Positions 26,556 through 35,036 of a stretch of 64,000 nt of DNA are shown in pieces. Every line of letters begins with the position of its first letter. Positions within the stretch are counted from its first letter, which is position 1. A program made the position numbers and the translations under genes. Under the pieces are notes generated by a model that was not told the DNA's origin, did not search any database, and saw nothing but the letters and a program-made list of their open reading frames with translations. The DNA lies in NCBI GenBank assembly GCA_020444175.1, contig JAHLLM010000012.1, forward strand, positions 62,001 through 126,000. The letters run 5' to 3'. The DNA comes from Desulfobulbaceae bacterium. GTDB lineage: Bacteria > Desulfobacterota > Desulfobulbia > Desulfobulbales > SURF-16.

Positions 26556-27740
26556 TTAGTGCTCGCCATGATCTTCAAACGCTTTCCCAAAGAACCTTTC
26601 GCCAAGCATGAAGCCTGCTCCGGCAACTCCAAGACCTGCCATGGTTACCAGAAGTTCTGACGTGGAAGGAATGTAGCTGAAGTAAGTCGGAAGATTATCC
26701 CATCCGCTGTACTGAGGTACGAGCTGACCGGCAACAACAAGGTCATAGCGGGAAAAGAACTGACCGACCAGAACCATGATGGCTGCGGAGGTCATGGCAG
26801 GGATGCTTTTCATTTTGGTCATCACAAGAAGACCGATGGGGAACAGAAGACCGATGCACACTTCAAAGATCCAGAAGTTTGAGGCCAAGGGACCGCTGAT
26901 CAAAGCTGTTGCTGCTGTACGACCGCCTTCGCTACCGCCAACATAGAAGGAGATGAAGCGCCAGGCGGTGGCAACGATGATCAGAAGAAGCATAAGGGTA
27001 ACAACCTTGGCAGCGCTCTGAACGCCTTTGTATACGGTGTCACTCATTTTCTGTTTACGGATGGCAAAGGCAAAGTTGGTAATCAGAACGGTTGCAGCAG
27101 CACCGGACAGGAATGAACTGGCCAGGAAGTAAATCGGCAACTGAGCGCCGTACCAGAAAGGACGACCGCCGAGGGTAGCGAAAACCGCGCCAAGATTGGT
27201 ATTGGCGGCAACCTCTGCCAGGGCTCCCAATACACCCAGGGTAATGGCAAGCTTGTACTGTTTGGTCAGGATCAGGAAGAACTCAAGAAACATGAAACCA
27301 ACTGCCATGCCATAAAGAGTACCCATCCACCATATATTTGATGTCAGGTTAGGAGAGGTTATATTGTAGATGGCCATTCTCCAGGGACTTTCAAGCTCGA
27401 CACCGATAAGGGTGAAACCACTTATAATTGTTATAATTGACATCCAGACCATCCTGTTTGCCAACGGGGCAAGACTGTTGCCGCCAAAGATGTGACTGAT
27501 CGCCGCCAACAGGCAGAGGCCTGTGGAAGTGATGGCAAAGAAGGCGTAGGAGGAAATCAAAATCCCCCAGGGCATTTCCCTTGTATTGTTATAAACATTG
27601 TGATGTCCGGCATAGAATGCATACAGTCCGGCACTGATCCCTACCACCGCCATCAACACAAAAACAAGTGTGGCTTTATTCAAGCCAGGTGTGGCAACTC
27701 TCGGCTCCGCAGTCGCTGCTAGTGAAAATCCGTTTGACAT
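26556..27740 (-). CDS. NrfD-family membrane subunit (copy 2)
   Basis: Identical at the protein level to 22994-24178, with the same ATG and GAGGAGGAAGAAC site. This copy is closer to the cytochrome and Fe-S genes (28.9-30.2 kb), but a sigma-54 promoter and a hairpin terminator separate it from them, so it is not simply the third gene of their operon. Confidence 0.9.
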   Translation of the reverse strand: MSNGFSLAATAEPRVATPGLNKATLVFVLMAVVGISAGLYAFYAGHHNVYNNTREMPWGILISSYAFFAITSTGLCLLAAISHIFGGNSLAPLANRMVWMSIITIISGFTLIGVELESPWRMAIYNITSPNLTSNIWWMGTLYGMAVGFMFLEFFLILTKQYKLAITLGVLGALAEVAANTNLGAVFATLGGRPFWYGAQLPIYFLASSFLSGAAATVLITNFAFAIRKQKMSDTVYKGVQSAAKVVTLMLLLIIVATAWRFISFYVGGSEGGRTAATALISGPLASNFWIFEVCIGLLFPIGLLVMTKMKSIPAMTSAAIMVLVGQFFSRYDLVVAGQLVPQYSGWDNLPTYFSYIPSTSELLVTMAGLGVAGAGFMLGERFFGKAFEDHGEH

Positions 27741-27927
27741 GTTCTTCCTCCTCACTTTTTATTAGGTATTGAAACGTATATATTTTTCTCGACAGCCACG
27801 CTGTCAAACTCTTAAATCTCTTGCTTTATCTTACTCATCTCTGTACATAACAGGTGTTTTGCCCTGTGCACTGACATCAGACCGCCATCCGATTTTCAGT
27901 GCACCCGGGCCAGGCAACCAGGGCCTT

Positions 27928-28161
27928 TCAGCATCCTACAGGTTCAGGGCTCTTCTGATCCTTGGCGTTTGTTGACAGATGGTACAGACCGGCAACAACC
28001 GCGATGATTGAAAAAGGCCCCATGACAAGAAAAAGAACCAGGGAGAGAACGAACCAGAAGGCTTCGCTTAACCGGCTCATGGTTTTTGCCAGTTTCCCTA
28101 CGATTGATTTGTTTTCGTTTTTCCTGTGATGATCTGCAAGCAAATGGATTAAGGCACTCAT
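27928..28161 (-). CDS. Small single-span membrane protein (copy 2)
   Basis: A 77-residue product identical to that of 24366-24599, with the same AAGGAGG site. One central membrane helix. First gene of the second sigma-54-controlled unit. Confidence 0.75.
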   Translation of the reverse strand: MSALIHLLADHHRKNENKSIVGKLAKTMSRLSEAFWFVLSLVLFLVMGPFSIIAVVAGLYHLSTNAKDQKSPEPVGC

Positions 28162-28226
28162 TTTTGGCCTCCTTATTCTTTCTCGTTCTTTGGCTAGGCT
28201 TTTTTCTCGTTTGACTAGTAACTAGA

Positions 28227-28241
28227 GCAAATGATATGCCA
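28227..28241 (-). promoter_or_regulatory. Sigma-54 promoter of NrfD unit, copy 2
   Basis: The same TGGCATATCATTTGC as at 24665-24679, with 10 nt between GG and GC. The enhancer-like sites are duplicated with it at 28413-28424 and 28581-28595. Confidence 0.82.
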
Positions 28242-28601
28242 GACAGAAGTGAAAAAAGAATGAACCGAAAAACGCAACAAGCTAACTCCTCAAATTAACG
28301 AATAAATCGACACCTATAAATATTAATTTCCACTACTTTTTCTACAAAATCATAGCCACATAATATGACACGCCGGGCTCAATTTACGCCCCACCCCACC
28401 CAGCACAAAGCTGCAAAATTCGCCCATTTTTGACTCATTTTTCGCCTTTCCTGCCGAACTTCCCCTTTCAAAAACACCCTCCCAAGAGCACTAAGTCAAT
28501 AATATCAGCACGTTATACCTGCGACATTTTGCCCCAGAAGAATTATGCGCCTGCTTTTGAGCCCACAACTAGACCAAGCGCGCATTTTCCGCCCACAATA
28601 A

Positions 28602-28892
28602 GATGACCTTTAAAACAATGACAAGACGAGTGGATTTCATATGCTTAACTTGAGTTATTTACTGGAACTACAGGATGTTACAGTAAAAGCACAGAGAGGG
28701 ATGCCACAAACAGCAGCAGGAATAAATGGGAGAATTATAAAAAATGAAAAAAGAAGAAAAACTGGAAAGGAGTATTAAAGAGACTGAAAATGAAACCTGC
28801 AAAGAGCAGCTTACAAAGTATGGTCTTAACCTTACCTTATATAAGGTGCCTAAAGGGGATTGCGAATGAAGTGAAAAAGAGGAGAAAAAGAC
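28602..28892. other. Non-coding segment T between repeat copy 2 and the cytochrome terminator
   Basis: AT-rich and purine-rich. Short ORFs only, with no ribosome site or protein-like composition. I see no promoter motif or repeat end that explains the duplication boundary. Confidence 0.35.
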
Positions 28893-28927
28893 CTGCAAAG
28901 AATGACTTCAAAAATCATTCTTTGCAG
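28884..28927 (-). terminator. Terminator after the Fe-S/cytochrome operon
   Basis: A perfect 13-bp stem (CTGCAAAGAATGA/TCATTCTTTGCAG) with a 9-nt loop, followed on the minus strand by GTCTTTTTC. It lies 35 bp after the cytochrome stop and should isolate this operon from NrfD copy 2. Confidence 0.7.
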
Positions 28928-28961
28928 ATCGAGAGAATCGGGCAGGATTTCCACAGAGAAA

Positions 28962-29393
28962 TCAGTGGTTTCCGCCACTATGGGAATCAGTCTTTGGGCT
29001 TCCAAACATGCGATCAAAACCCTTTACACCAATATGACACACCGTACAACGAGTGTCTGATGCAAAAGCGGTGTCTCCGTCGTGGCAGGCACCACAGTAT
29101 TTTCCATCATAGAGAGACTGCATGGTATAGTCGCCATTGGCCTCAGCAGAGCCTATTTCCATCTCAAAAATTTCATCGTGGCAACTGTCGCACTCAAGTC
29201 CCACATCCATGGTATGAAGTTTATGGGTAAAAATGACGGCTTTCACAGGGGAAGTGAAAACAATCGGCGCCTCAGGACCATATGTGTCTTCATCATATTC
29301 CTCAGAAACAGCATTGCCGGCAAAGCCCAAAAGCACACCTGTAAAGGCAATTGCACTTAAAAAACCTGTAACACGCTTATAGTCAAATTTCAT
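28962..29393 (-). CDS. Triheme c7-type cytochrome
   Basis: About 143 residues: a signal peptide (MKFDYKRVTGFLSAIAFTGVLLG...), then three CXXCH heme sites (CDSCH, CGACH, CTVCH) and several free histidines, including FTHKLHT, for bis-His ligation. The layout is that of c7/c3-like triheme domains. The ATG at 29393 has AGAGGA upstream; a longer in-frame start overlapping the Fe-S gene is unlikely. With the Fe-S protein and an NrfD subunit it would form a menaquinol-linked periplasmic oxidoreductase resembling the Cbc type of Geobacter (family knowledge, not proven here). Confidence 0.87.
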   Translation of the reverse strand: MKFDYKRVTGFLSAIAFTGVLLGFAGNAVSEEYDEDTYGPEAPIVFTSPVKAVIFTHKLHTMDVGLECDSCHDEIFEMEIGSAEANGDYTMQSLYDGKYCGACHDGDTAFASDTRCTVCHIGVKGFDRMFGSPKTDSHSGGNH

Positions 29394-29415
29394 TGTAATC
29401 CTCTTATAATGGCAA

Positions 29416-30171
29416 TTAGTCATTCATATAGTAAATATTGGGAAGGGCACCAGTCTCAGGGCGAAGAACCCAGACAACCTTTTCAGGTGAATGAATGAGC
29501 TGGTAAACCCTGCTACTTGTATCAGCCAAATCGCCAAAGACTCGAACATCAGCAGGACATGCTGCAGCACAGGCCGTTTCTGTCTCTCCCTTGGACAGGC
29601 GAGTATCATAGCAGAAGTTACATTTATCGACTGCTCTGTTTTCTTCCTTAAAATAGCGGGCACCATAGGGACAAGCAGCCATACAGGTTTTACAACCGAT
29701 ACATTTTTTGTATTCCATCTTAACAATACCGGTTTTTTTGTCTTTAAATGTTGCCTTGGTCGGACAAACGCGGACACAGGGAGGTCGATTACAATGATTA
29801 CAAAGTACAGGCATAAAAATGCGCTCTGTTTCATTTGGACCAACTTCTCTCTCCTGTTCAAGAATCCTTGTTCTGTATCCATATGAAGGAACGTGGTTGG
29901 TTTTTACACAGGCCTCCATACAACGTTCACAATCGATACAGCGATTTTGACGTATAACCATTGTATAATGGGGACTATAGGGGAATTTCTGGGCTTTCGG
30001 CATGGTACCCAGCGCACCCTGAGCATTACGAGCTGAAGTCAAAGACAACACGGAACCACCAAGAAATACTCCTGTAACAGAGAGGCCAAACTTCAAAAAA
30101 GAACGCCGCTCATCTGAGGGAAGGCTTTCAACACCCTCATTTTTGAGTTTTTCCAAATCTTTAATTCTCAT
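29416..30171 (-). CDS. Periplasmic four-cluster [4Fe-4S] ferredoxin-like subunit (DsrO/HybA type)
   Basis: 251 residues. A twin-arginine-type signal (RRSFLKFGLSVTGVFLGG) is followed by four Cys clusters: CIDCERCMEAC, CNHCNRPPCVRVCP, CIGCKTCMAACP and CNFC with CAAACP. This is the electron-transfer subunit that normally docks on NrfD proteins. It starts the cytochrome operon; the cytochrome ATG is 22 bp downstream of its stop. A GGGAGA site precedes the ATG. I found no sigma-54 promoter ahead of it. Confidence 0.92.
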   Translation of the reverse strand: MRIKDLEKLKNEGVESLPSDERRSFLKFGLSVTGVFLGGSVLSLTSARNAQGALGTMPKAQKFPYSPHYTMVIRQNRCIDCERCMEACVKTNHVPSYGYRTRILEQEREVGPNETERIFMPVLCNHCNRPPCVRVCPTKATFKDKKTGIVKMEYKKCIGCKTCMAACPYGARYFKEENRAVDKCNFCYDTRLSKGETETACAAACPADVRVFGDLADTSSRVYQLIHSPEKVVWVLRPETGALPNIYYMND

Positions 30172-30405
30172 TATGAATCTCCCTCGAAAAAATAATTAAA
30201 AGGCTGTCACCCTGGGGGAGCAAGCAGCCAATGTTTAAATGTTATTTAGTAGGCAAACTGCTTTCTAATATAAACAGAAAATAAAAAATAACCAGCTTAA
30301 ACAGTCAAAAAAGACACACTTATGTAGCAGCCAGAAAACACACTCTAGCTTAACTGTCAAGTCAAATTTGGTTTTTTTGCCCATTTTTATGGCAAAAGTT
30401 GCTGC

Positions 30406-30434
30406 TTGACTGTCGCTGCAGGAGCGACTAGATT
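30406..30434 (+). promoter_or_regulatory. Sigma-70-type promoter of the sigma-54 activator gene
   Basis: TTGACT and TAGATT are separated by 17 bp. The expected start near 30441 gives a leader of ~90 nt containing a copy of the shared motif. Confidence 0.55.
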
Positions 30435-30493
30435 AGGTGTTTATACCAATTAAACCAGTAGTTTTTAACACTCAAATTACACTACAAAAAGCA

Positions 30494-30510
30494 GGGCGTA
30501 TTTTGCGTCC
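30494..30510 (-). promoter_or_regulatory. Shared motif in the activator's leader (possible autoregulation site)
   Basis: The complement reads GGACGCAAAATACGCCC, the best match to the motif found upstream of the NrfD and sRNA sigma-54 promoters. It lies downstream of the predicted promoter and 22 bp before the start codon, a position suited to repression by the bound protein. Confidence 0.55.
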
Positions 30511-30531
30511 GCAGACAGCTTTAAAAACAAC

Positions 30532-32913
30532 ATGACCAATCAAGCACCACCCGCCGCAATCCATTTGACACTCGCGATTTTTACCGTTGACTCCAATTGG
30601 ACAATTACCTCCTTTACTCCTGAAGCAGAAGTCCTGACAGGCATGAATGCCGCTGACATGATCGGTCAGAACTGCTCTGATTTCTTCACAGAGGATCAAC
30701 ATTTCAGCATCCTGTGCAGCAGCAAACTATCCAACGGACAGACAACAACATTTAACTCTGTCATCACGAACGTCGACACGAATAAACAAAAGGATATCCA
30801 GGTAAACATTATCCCCGTTCCAGACCTGGCTGGCAATATCAGTGGAGCCGTTATCAGTTTCCAGGAAACTTCAAAATCGCACTTGGTCAGCCAACTGGTT
30901 TTTGATTCTGTGGCAGACGGTGTCTTCACTGTTGACAGTCAATGGAAGATTACATCCTTCAATAAGGCCGCTGAAAAAATTACCGGTTGGACACGCGAAC
31001 AGGCACTTGGCAAATCATGCCGAGAAATCTTTCACTCAAATGCATGTGGTGACTCATGCGTCCTTGCCCAGAGCGTGCAACAGGGCAGACCGGTTTTTGA
31101 TCGATCAATCTTTATCCAGAGCAAAGACGGTACAACCATACCGGTAAGCATCAGCGCAGCTCCCCTTCTTGACCATACGGGTAAGACAATCGGCGGGGTT
31201 GAAACGTTCCGTGATATTACCAGCATTATCAGCAAGGACCTCATATTCGACTCCATCGCCGACGGCGTATTCACAGTAGACAGGAACTGGAAAGTGACTT
31301 CTTTTAACAAGGCCGCCGAATCAATTACCGGTTGGACCCAGAAAGAAGTCATGGGTAAATCCTGCAGCAGTATTTTTCACTCAAATATCTGCGGCAACGA
31401 TTGCGTCCTTGCCCAAAGCGTCAAAAAGGGCAAAAAAATTACAGACAGACCCATTTTTATCAAGAAAAAAGACGGCTCAACAATTCCGGTCAACATAAGC
31501 GCAGCCCCTTTTCTCGACCATGAAGGAAAAGTAATCGGCGGCATTGAAACCTTCCGTGACATTACCAGCATCATCAGGAACGATCTTATTGTCGACTCTG
31601 TCGCAGATGGCGTTTTTTCCGTTGACAAAAACTGGAAGATAACCTCCTTTAATCGTGCTGCAGAAAAAATAACCGGCTGGACAAGCGAACAGGCCCTTGG
31701 CAAATCATGCAGCGACATCTTCCACTCAAGCATATGCGGCAAAAATTGCGCCATTGCCCAATGTCTTTACACCGGCAAAACAATTTCAAACCGCTCAATC
31801 ACCATTACCAATGCAACAGGTGAAAAAATCCCGATCAGCATCAGCGCCGCTCCGCTCATCGATCCGGATGGCAACATTATCGGCGGTGTTGAAACATTCA
31901 GGGACCTCACAGCCATTACCAGCCTCAGAAAACAACTGACGCAAAGTTATAATTTCGACGCCATCCTCAGCAAAAATGCCGCCATGCAGCGAATATTCAA
32001 AATATTGCCGGATATTGCCAAAAGCCCCAGTACTGTTTTGATCCTGGGAGAAAGCGGTACAGGAAAAGAGCTTGTGGCACGCGCCCTCTACAATGAAAGC
32101 ACCCGCAGCACAAAACCTTTTATAGCCGTTAACTGCGGAGCACTGCCCGAGACATTGCTTGAGTCTGAACTCTTTGGTTACAAGGCTGGTGCATTCACTG
32201 ACGCCAAAAAAGACAAAATGGGTCGTTTTGCAGCAGCTGAAAAAGGCACCCTGTTTCTGGATGAAATCGGAGACATCCCCCAGGCGCTTCAAGTCAAACT
32301 TTTACGGGTTTTGCAGAACAAGGTCTACGAACCATTAGGCTCGAACGCGCCAGTCAAGGCCGATGTCCGGATTATCACGGCCACAAATCGTAATCTCCAG
32401 GAACTGGTGAACCAGGGACTTTTCAGGGAAGATCTTTTTTACAGGCTCAATGTGGTCAAGATCCAACTGCCCCCTCTGCGGGAAAGACGCGAAGACATCC
32501 CTCTGCTGACCGAACATTTCATCAAACAGTTCAGCGCCCAGCAGGGAAAGGATATTATAGGCATATCCAGCCCGGCCTTGAACCTTTTGATGCATTATGA
32601 TTATCCAGGCAACATCAGAGAACTTGAGAACATAATCGAGTATGCCTTTATTCTCTGTGACGGCGGCCTTATCCAACCCGAAGACCTTCCCGAGCCTTTT
32701 TTCGTCCCTGAACAAACGGCCACAAAGGTTACCCGAGCCAAAGACGGGTTCCTCACCCTTGAAGAAACTGAAAAACAGGCAATCATCCTTTCTCTGGAAC
32801 GAAACAAATGGAAACGCATGGCGACCTGTCGGGAACTGGGAATCTCCAAAGACACACTCCGTCGCAAGATCACCCGATACGGATTAGCAAATCCCCTCTT
32901 AGACGAAAACTGA
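30532..32913 (+). CDS. Sigma-54-dependent activator with four PAS domains, three carrying Cys triads
   Basis: 793 residues. PAS1 is residues 8-118. Three tandem, very similar PAS units of 115 residues start at 122, 237 and 352. Each of these has GKSC and CG-x2-C cysteines, at 163/172/176, 278/287/291 and 393/402/406, which could form a redox or Fe-S sensing site (inference). The AAA+ domain (about 475-705) has Walker A GESGTGKE, Walker B FLDEIGD and GAFTDA, a variant of the sigma-54-contacting GAFTGA. The C-terminal Fis-type HTH ends near RRKITRYGL. It is divergent from the Fe-S/cytochrome operon and flanked by NrfD units, so it is the likely regulator of both and of the nearby sRNA. Confidence 0.93.
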   Translation: MTNQAPPAAIHLTLAIFTVDSNWTITSFTPEAEVLTGMNAADMIGQNCSDFFTEDQHFSILCSSKLSNGQTTTFNSVITNVDTNKQKDIQVNIIPVPDLAGNISGAVISFQETSKSHLVSQLVFDSVADGVFTVDSQWKITSFNKAAEKITGWTREQALGKSCREIFHSNACGDSCVLAQSVQQGRPVFDRSIFIQSKDGTTIPVSISAAPLLDHTGKTIGGVETFRDITSIISKDLIFDSIADGVFTVDRNWKVTSFNKAAESITGWTQKEVMGKSCSSIFHSNICGNDCVLAQSVKKGKKITDRPIFIKKKDGSTIPVNISAAPFLDHEGKVIGGIETFRDITSIIRNDLIVDSVADGVFSVDKNWKITSFNRAAEKITGWTSEQALGKSCSDIFHSSICGKNCAIAQCLYTGKTISNRSITITNATGEKIPISISAAPLIDPDGNIIGGVETFRDLTAITSLRKQLTQSYNFDAILSKNAAMQRIFKILPDIAKSPSTVLILGESGTGKELVARALYNESTRSTKPFIAVNCGALPETLLESELFGYKAGAFTDAKKDKMGRFAAAEKGTLFLDEIGDIPQALQVKLLRVLQNKVYEPLGSNAPVKADVRIITATNRNLQELVNQGLFREDLFYRLNVVKIQLPPLRERREDIPLLTEHFIKQFSAQQGKDIIGISSPALNLLMHYDYPGNIRELENIIEYAFILCDGGLIQPEDLPEPFFVPEQTATKVTRAKDGFLTLEETEKQAIILSLERNKWKRMATCRELGISKDTLRRKITRYGLANPLLDEN

Positions 32914-32950
32914 TCAGACCGCCTCCCCTCTTCTACGCAATTAACCCAAT

Positions 32951-32992
32951 AAAAAAAAGCGGACATCTCCCTACTAAGGAGAAGATCCGCTT
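32951..32992 (-). terminator. Terminator of the NrfD2-MerR2 unit
   Basis: AAGCGGA and TCCGCTT with inner TCTCC/GGAGA form a hairpin. On the minus strand it is followed by eight T. On the plus strand it may also stop the activator transcript. Confidence 0.75.
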
Positions 32993-33114
32993 ATTTCAAT
33001 GCAATGCTGCTGGAACAGGTAAATACTTTTTTCACCTGACTGCTACCTGTCATCCACACAACTTCCGCTTTTCATCCCCATATTCTCCAGAGACTCGGCG
33101 AGATCGGTGGAAGT

Positions 33115-33558
33115 TCAACCAGGTGATACTTGCTTTTTTTTGGCACCAGCTTTTTTCTTTTTTTCCTGATCAGCAAGCTTGGCTTCACGCTTTGCAACTT
33201 CATCACCGACCTGATGCAAGGTTCTCGGCACAGACCAGTCAACTCTTGCAGAACAGCTCTCACAGATATCTTCAGGACAGTCTTTAACCTCCCAGCAGGG
33301 AATCAGCGTCAGCAACTTTTTCAAGCCCGGAATACTGATACCCTGGTCATGGATCATCGAACGCAGACACTCGATCCACTTTATATCATTCGGAGAGAAC
33401 ATCCTACGCGATCCGCGGTGGGCGGGTTTAATCAACCCTTCAGCTTCATATATACGAAGTGTTCGCGGATGAACGTTAAGCAACCTCGCGGCAACACCTA
33501 TGGGATAGATTGGTAAATCCGGCCGCAAAGGCTGAATGTCAGTCTTTTTTCTGGCCAT
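33115..33558 (-). CDS. MerR-type regulator with Cys-containing tail (paralogue)
   Basis: 147 residues, a diverged relative of the duplicated MerR. The HTH reads IGVAARLLNVHPRTLRIYEAE. The tail has CWEVKDCPEDICESC, conserving CW-x3-DCP and the third Cys of the duplicated protein. A lysine-rich C-terminal extension follows (EKKKKAGAKKK). It is the last gene of the second NrfD unit. Conservation of the tail in both paralogues suggests it binds a ligand or metal. Confidence 0.83.
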   Translation of the reverse strand: MARKKTDIQPLRPDLPIYPIGVAARLLNVHPRTLRIYEAEGLIKPAHRGSRRMFSPNDIKWIECLRSMIHDQGISIPGLKKLLTLIPCWEVKDCPEDICESCSARVDWSVPRTLHQVGDEVAKREAKLADQEKKKKAGAKKKQVSPG

Positions 33559-33662
33559 ATCATCCTCCTTTAATTTTATGGTCCTGCTGCTTCATTTTAT
33601 TAAATCAGCAGGCAAGGCAAGGGAGATATCTCCCCTGCCTTTCATGGGGCCGCATACAACAA

Positions 33663-34859
33663 TTAGTGATCTTCAGACAGATGGCCTTTAAACAGGCGCT
33701 CACCCATGAGAAAACCCATGACACAGAGAGACATGCCGCCCACGACAACCATAATTTCGTGCAGGCTTGGAGTATAAGACCAGAGGTGAGGCTGACCAAC
33801 GATGCCCAACTCATGGAACTGAGGAACGATCATACCAACGACAACCAGGTCAAAGCGCATAAAGAAGATACCAATAACACTTGAGGTAGCCGCAACCATC
33901 AGAGCTGTCAGATTTTTAGCGCGTACTGCAAGGATGATGCAGAAAGGAATTACCATACCGAGCATAACTTCGCCAATCCAGAAATTCACTGCATAAGGAC
34001 CGCTGAGGATAGCCTGCATTGCTTCGTATTTTCCTGGCGGATGACCACTTACACCGGAGATTACTTTCCAGCAGGTGAAAAACATGATAACGGTCATCAA
34101 AAGAGCACCGAGTTTAGCAGTGGACTGCAGGGAACTCTCAAGAGCAGGGCTCATTTTCCAGCCATTTGCCTTATAACCGATCCAGTGAAAGAAAATAACA
34201 GCTGCGCAACCGGACATCATTGCAGAGGTGATGAAGTAAATAGGCATATAAGGACCATGCCAGAACTCACGACCGTTGAGCAGTCCGAAAACCGCACCCA
34301 GGTTACTGTGAGCAGCAACACCAGCGACCACACCGGACAGGCCGAGGTACCCAGCCAGTTTATGCTTGCCGGCCTGGAGCAGAGCAAACTCGATGAGCAT
34401 GAAGAAAAGATATGCTCCATAGAGTGTACCCATCCACCAGATGTTCGACGTCAGGTTGGGGGAAGTAATGTTGTAAATGGCCATACGCCAGGGATTTTCG
34501 ATCTCAAACGCAATGACAAGAAAACCGGCTATAATGGTTGTAATCGCCATAAAAACGGAACGCTTGGCAATAGGTTTGAAAGCGTCGACGTTAAAGACAT
34601 GACCAATTGATGATACAAGACAAAGACCTGTTGAGGTAACAACAAAAAAGACATAGGTGGCAATCAGAAGTCCCCATGGAACTTCGCGGGTTACATTATA
34701 TGCATTGTGATAGCCCTGAAAAAAGGCATGCACGCCAAAGGCAACACCGGTAATTGCCAACAAACCACTCAAAGCGATAGCAGCATTATAGCCGCTTGAA
34801 GCTTTTACTGCTAAGCCCTCACCTTCCTGGGGCAGAATATTTGCTAATATATTGTTCAT
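33663..34859 (-). CDS. NrfD-family membrane subunit (diverged paralogue)
   Basis: About 398 residues, clearly homologous along its whole length to the duplicated NrfD (shared WRMAIYNITSPNLTSNIWW, ANLGAVF-like SNLGAVF, VTREVPWG). Roughly ten membrane helices. The start is the ATG at 34859, preceded by AAGGAGTGAGTTCA. Between a small membrane peptide and a MerR paralogue, it has the same gene order as the duplicated unit. It has no dedicated Fe-S or cytochrome partner in the window, so it may share those at 28.9-30.2 kb. Confidence 0.9.
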   Translation of the reverse strand: MNNILANILPQEGEGLAVKASSGYNAAIALSGLLAITGVAFGVHAFFQGYHNAYNVTREVPWGLLIATYVFFVVTSTGLCLVSSIGHVFNVDAFKPIAKRSVFMAITTIIAGFLVIAFEIENPWRMAIYNITSPNLTSNIWWMGTLYGAYLFFMLIEFALLQAGKHKLAGYLGLSGVVAGVAAHSNLGAVFGLLNGREFWHGPYMPIYFITSAMMSGCAAVIFFHWIGYKANGWKMSPALESSLQSTAKLGALLMTVIMFFTCWKVISGVSGHPPGKYEAMQAILSGPYAVNFWIGEVMLGMVIPFCIILAVRAKNLTALMVAATSSVIGIFFMRFDLVVVGMIVPQFHELGIVGQPHLWSYTPSLHEIMVVVGGMSLCVMGFLMGERLFKGHLSEDH

Positions 34860-34919
34860 TGAACTCACTCCTTCGATTTTTGTTTCATGGTTCACAGACA
34901 TTCAGTTAAGAACATGTGA

Positions 34920-35036
34920 CTAGGAAAAATCACTCTCTTCACGCACTGCACGAAGCACTGGTTTGACCTTGAGATCAAAAACCGTATGGAGCGTAGCACA
35001 ACCTAGCCAAAAAACGAGAAATAATAAGCCGTCCAT
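34920..35036 (-). CDS. 38-residue single-span membrane peptide
   Basis: A short ORF (MDGLLFLVFWLGCATLHTVF..., ending in a charged tail) with an excellent AAGGAG site 6 nt before the ATG. It sits 60 bp upstream of NrfD2, the position held by the 77-residue membrane protein in the duplicated unit. Probably a small subunit or assembly factor. It is easily missed because of its size. Confidence 0.6.
   Translation of the reverse strand: MDGLLFLVFWLGCATLHTVFDLKVKPVLRAVREESDFS

Larger units (their letters stand above)
25918..28601. repeat. Direct repeat R, copy 2 (2,684 bp)
   Basis: Same sequence as 22356-25039. Its left end falls inside the ykgJ-like gene, leaving only that gene's 3' part. Its right end abuts sequence leading to the cytochrome gene. 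Confidence 0.95.

Noticed and set aside
28790-29360. Plus-strand ORFs opposite the triheme cytochrome gene
   Set aside because: They are shadows of the cytochrome coding strand, whose signal peptide and three CXXCH sites are unambiguous.
30172-30405. Sigma-54 promoter for the Fe-S/cytochrome operon
   Set aside because: I scanned the minus strand for GG-N10-GC and found no acceptable match; the operon's promoter remains unassigned.
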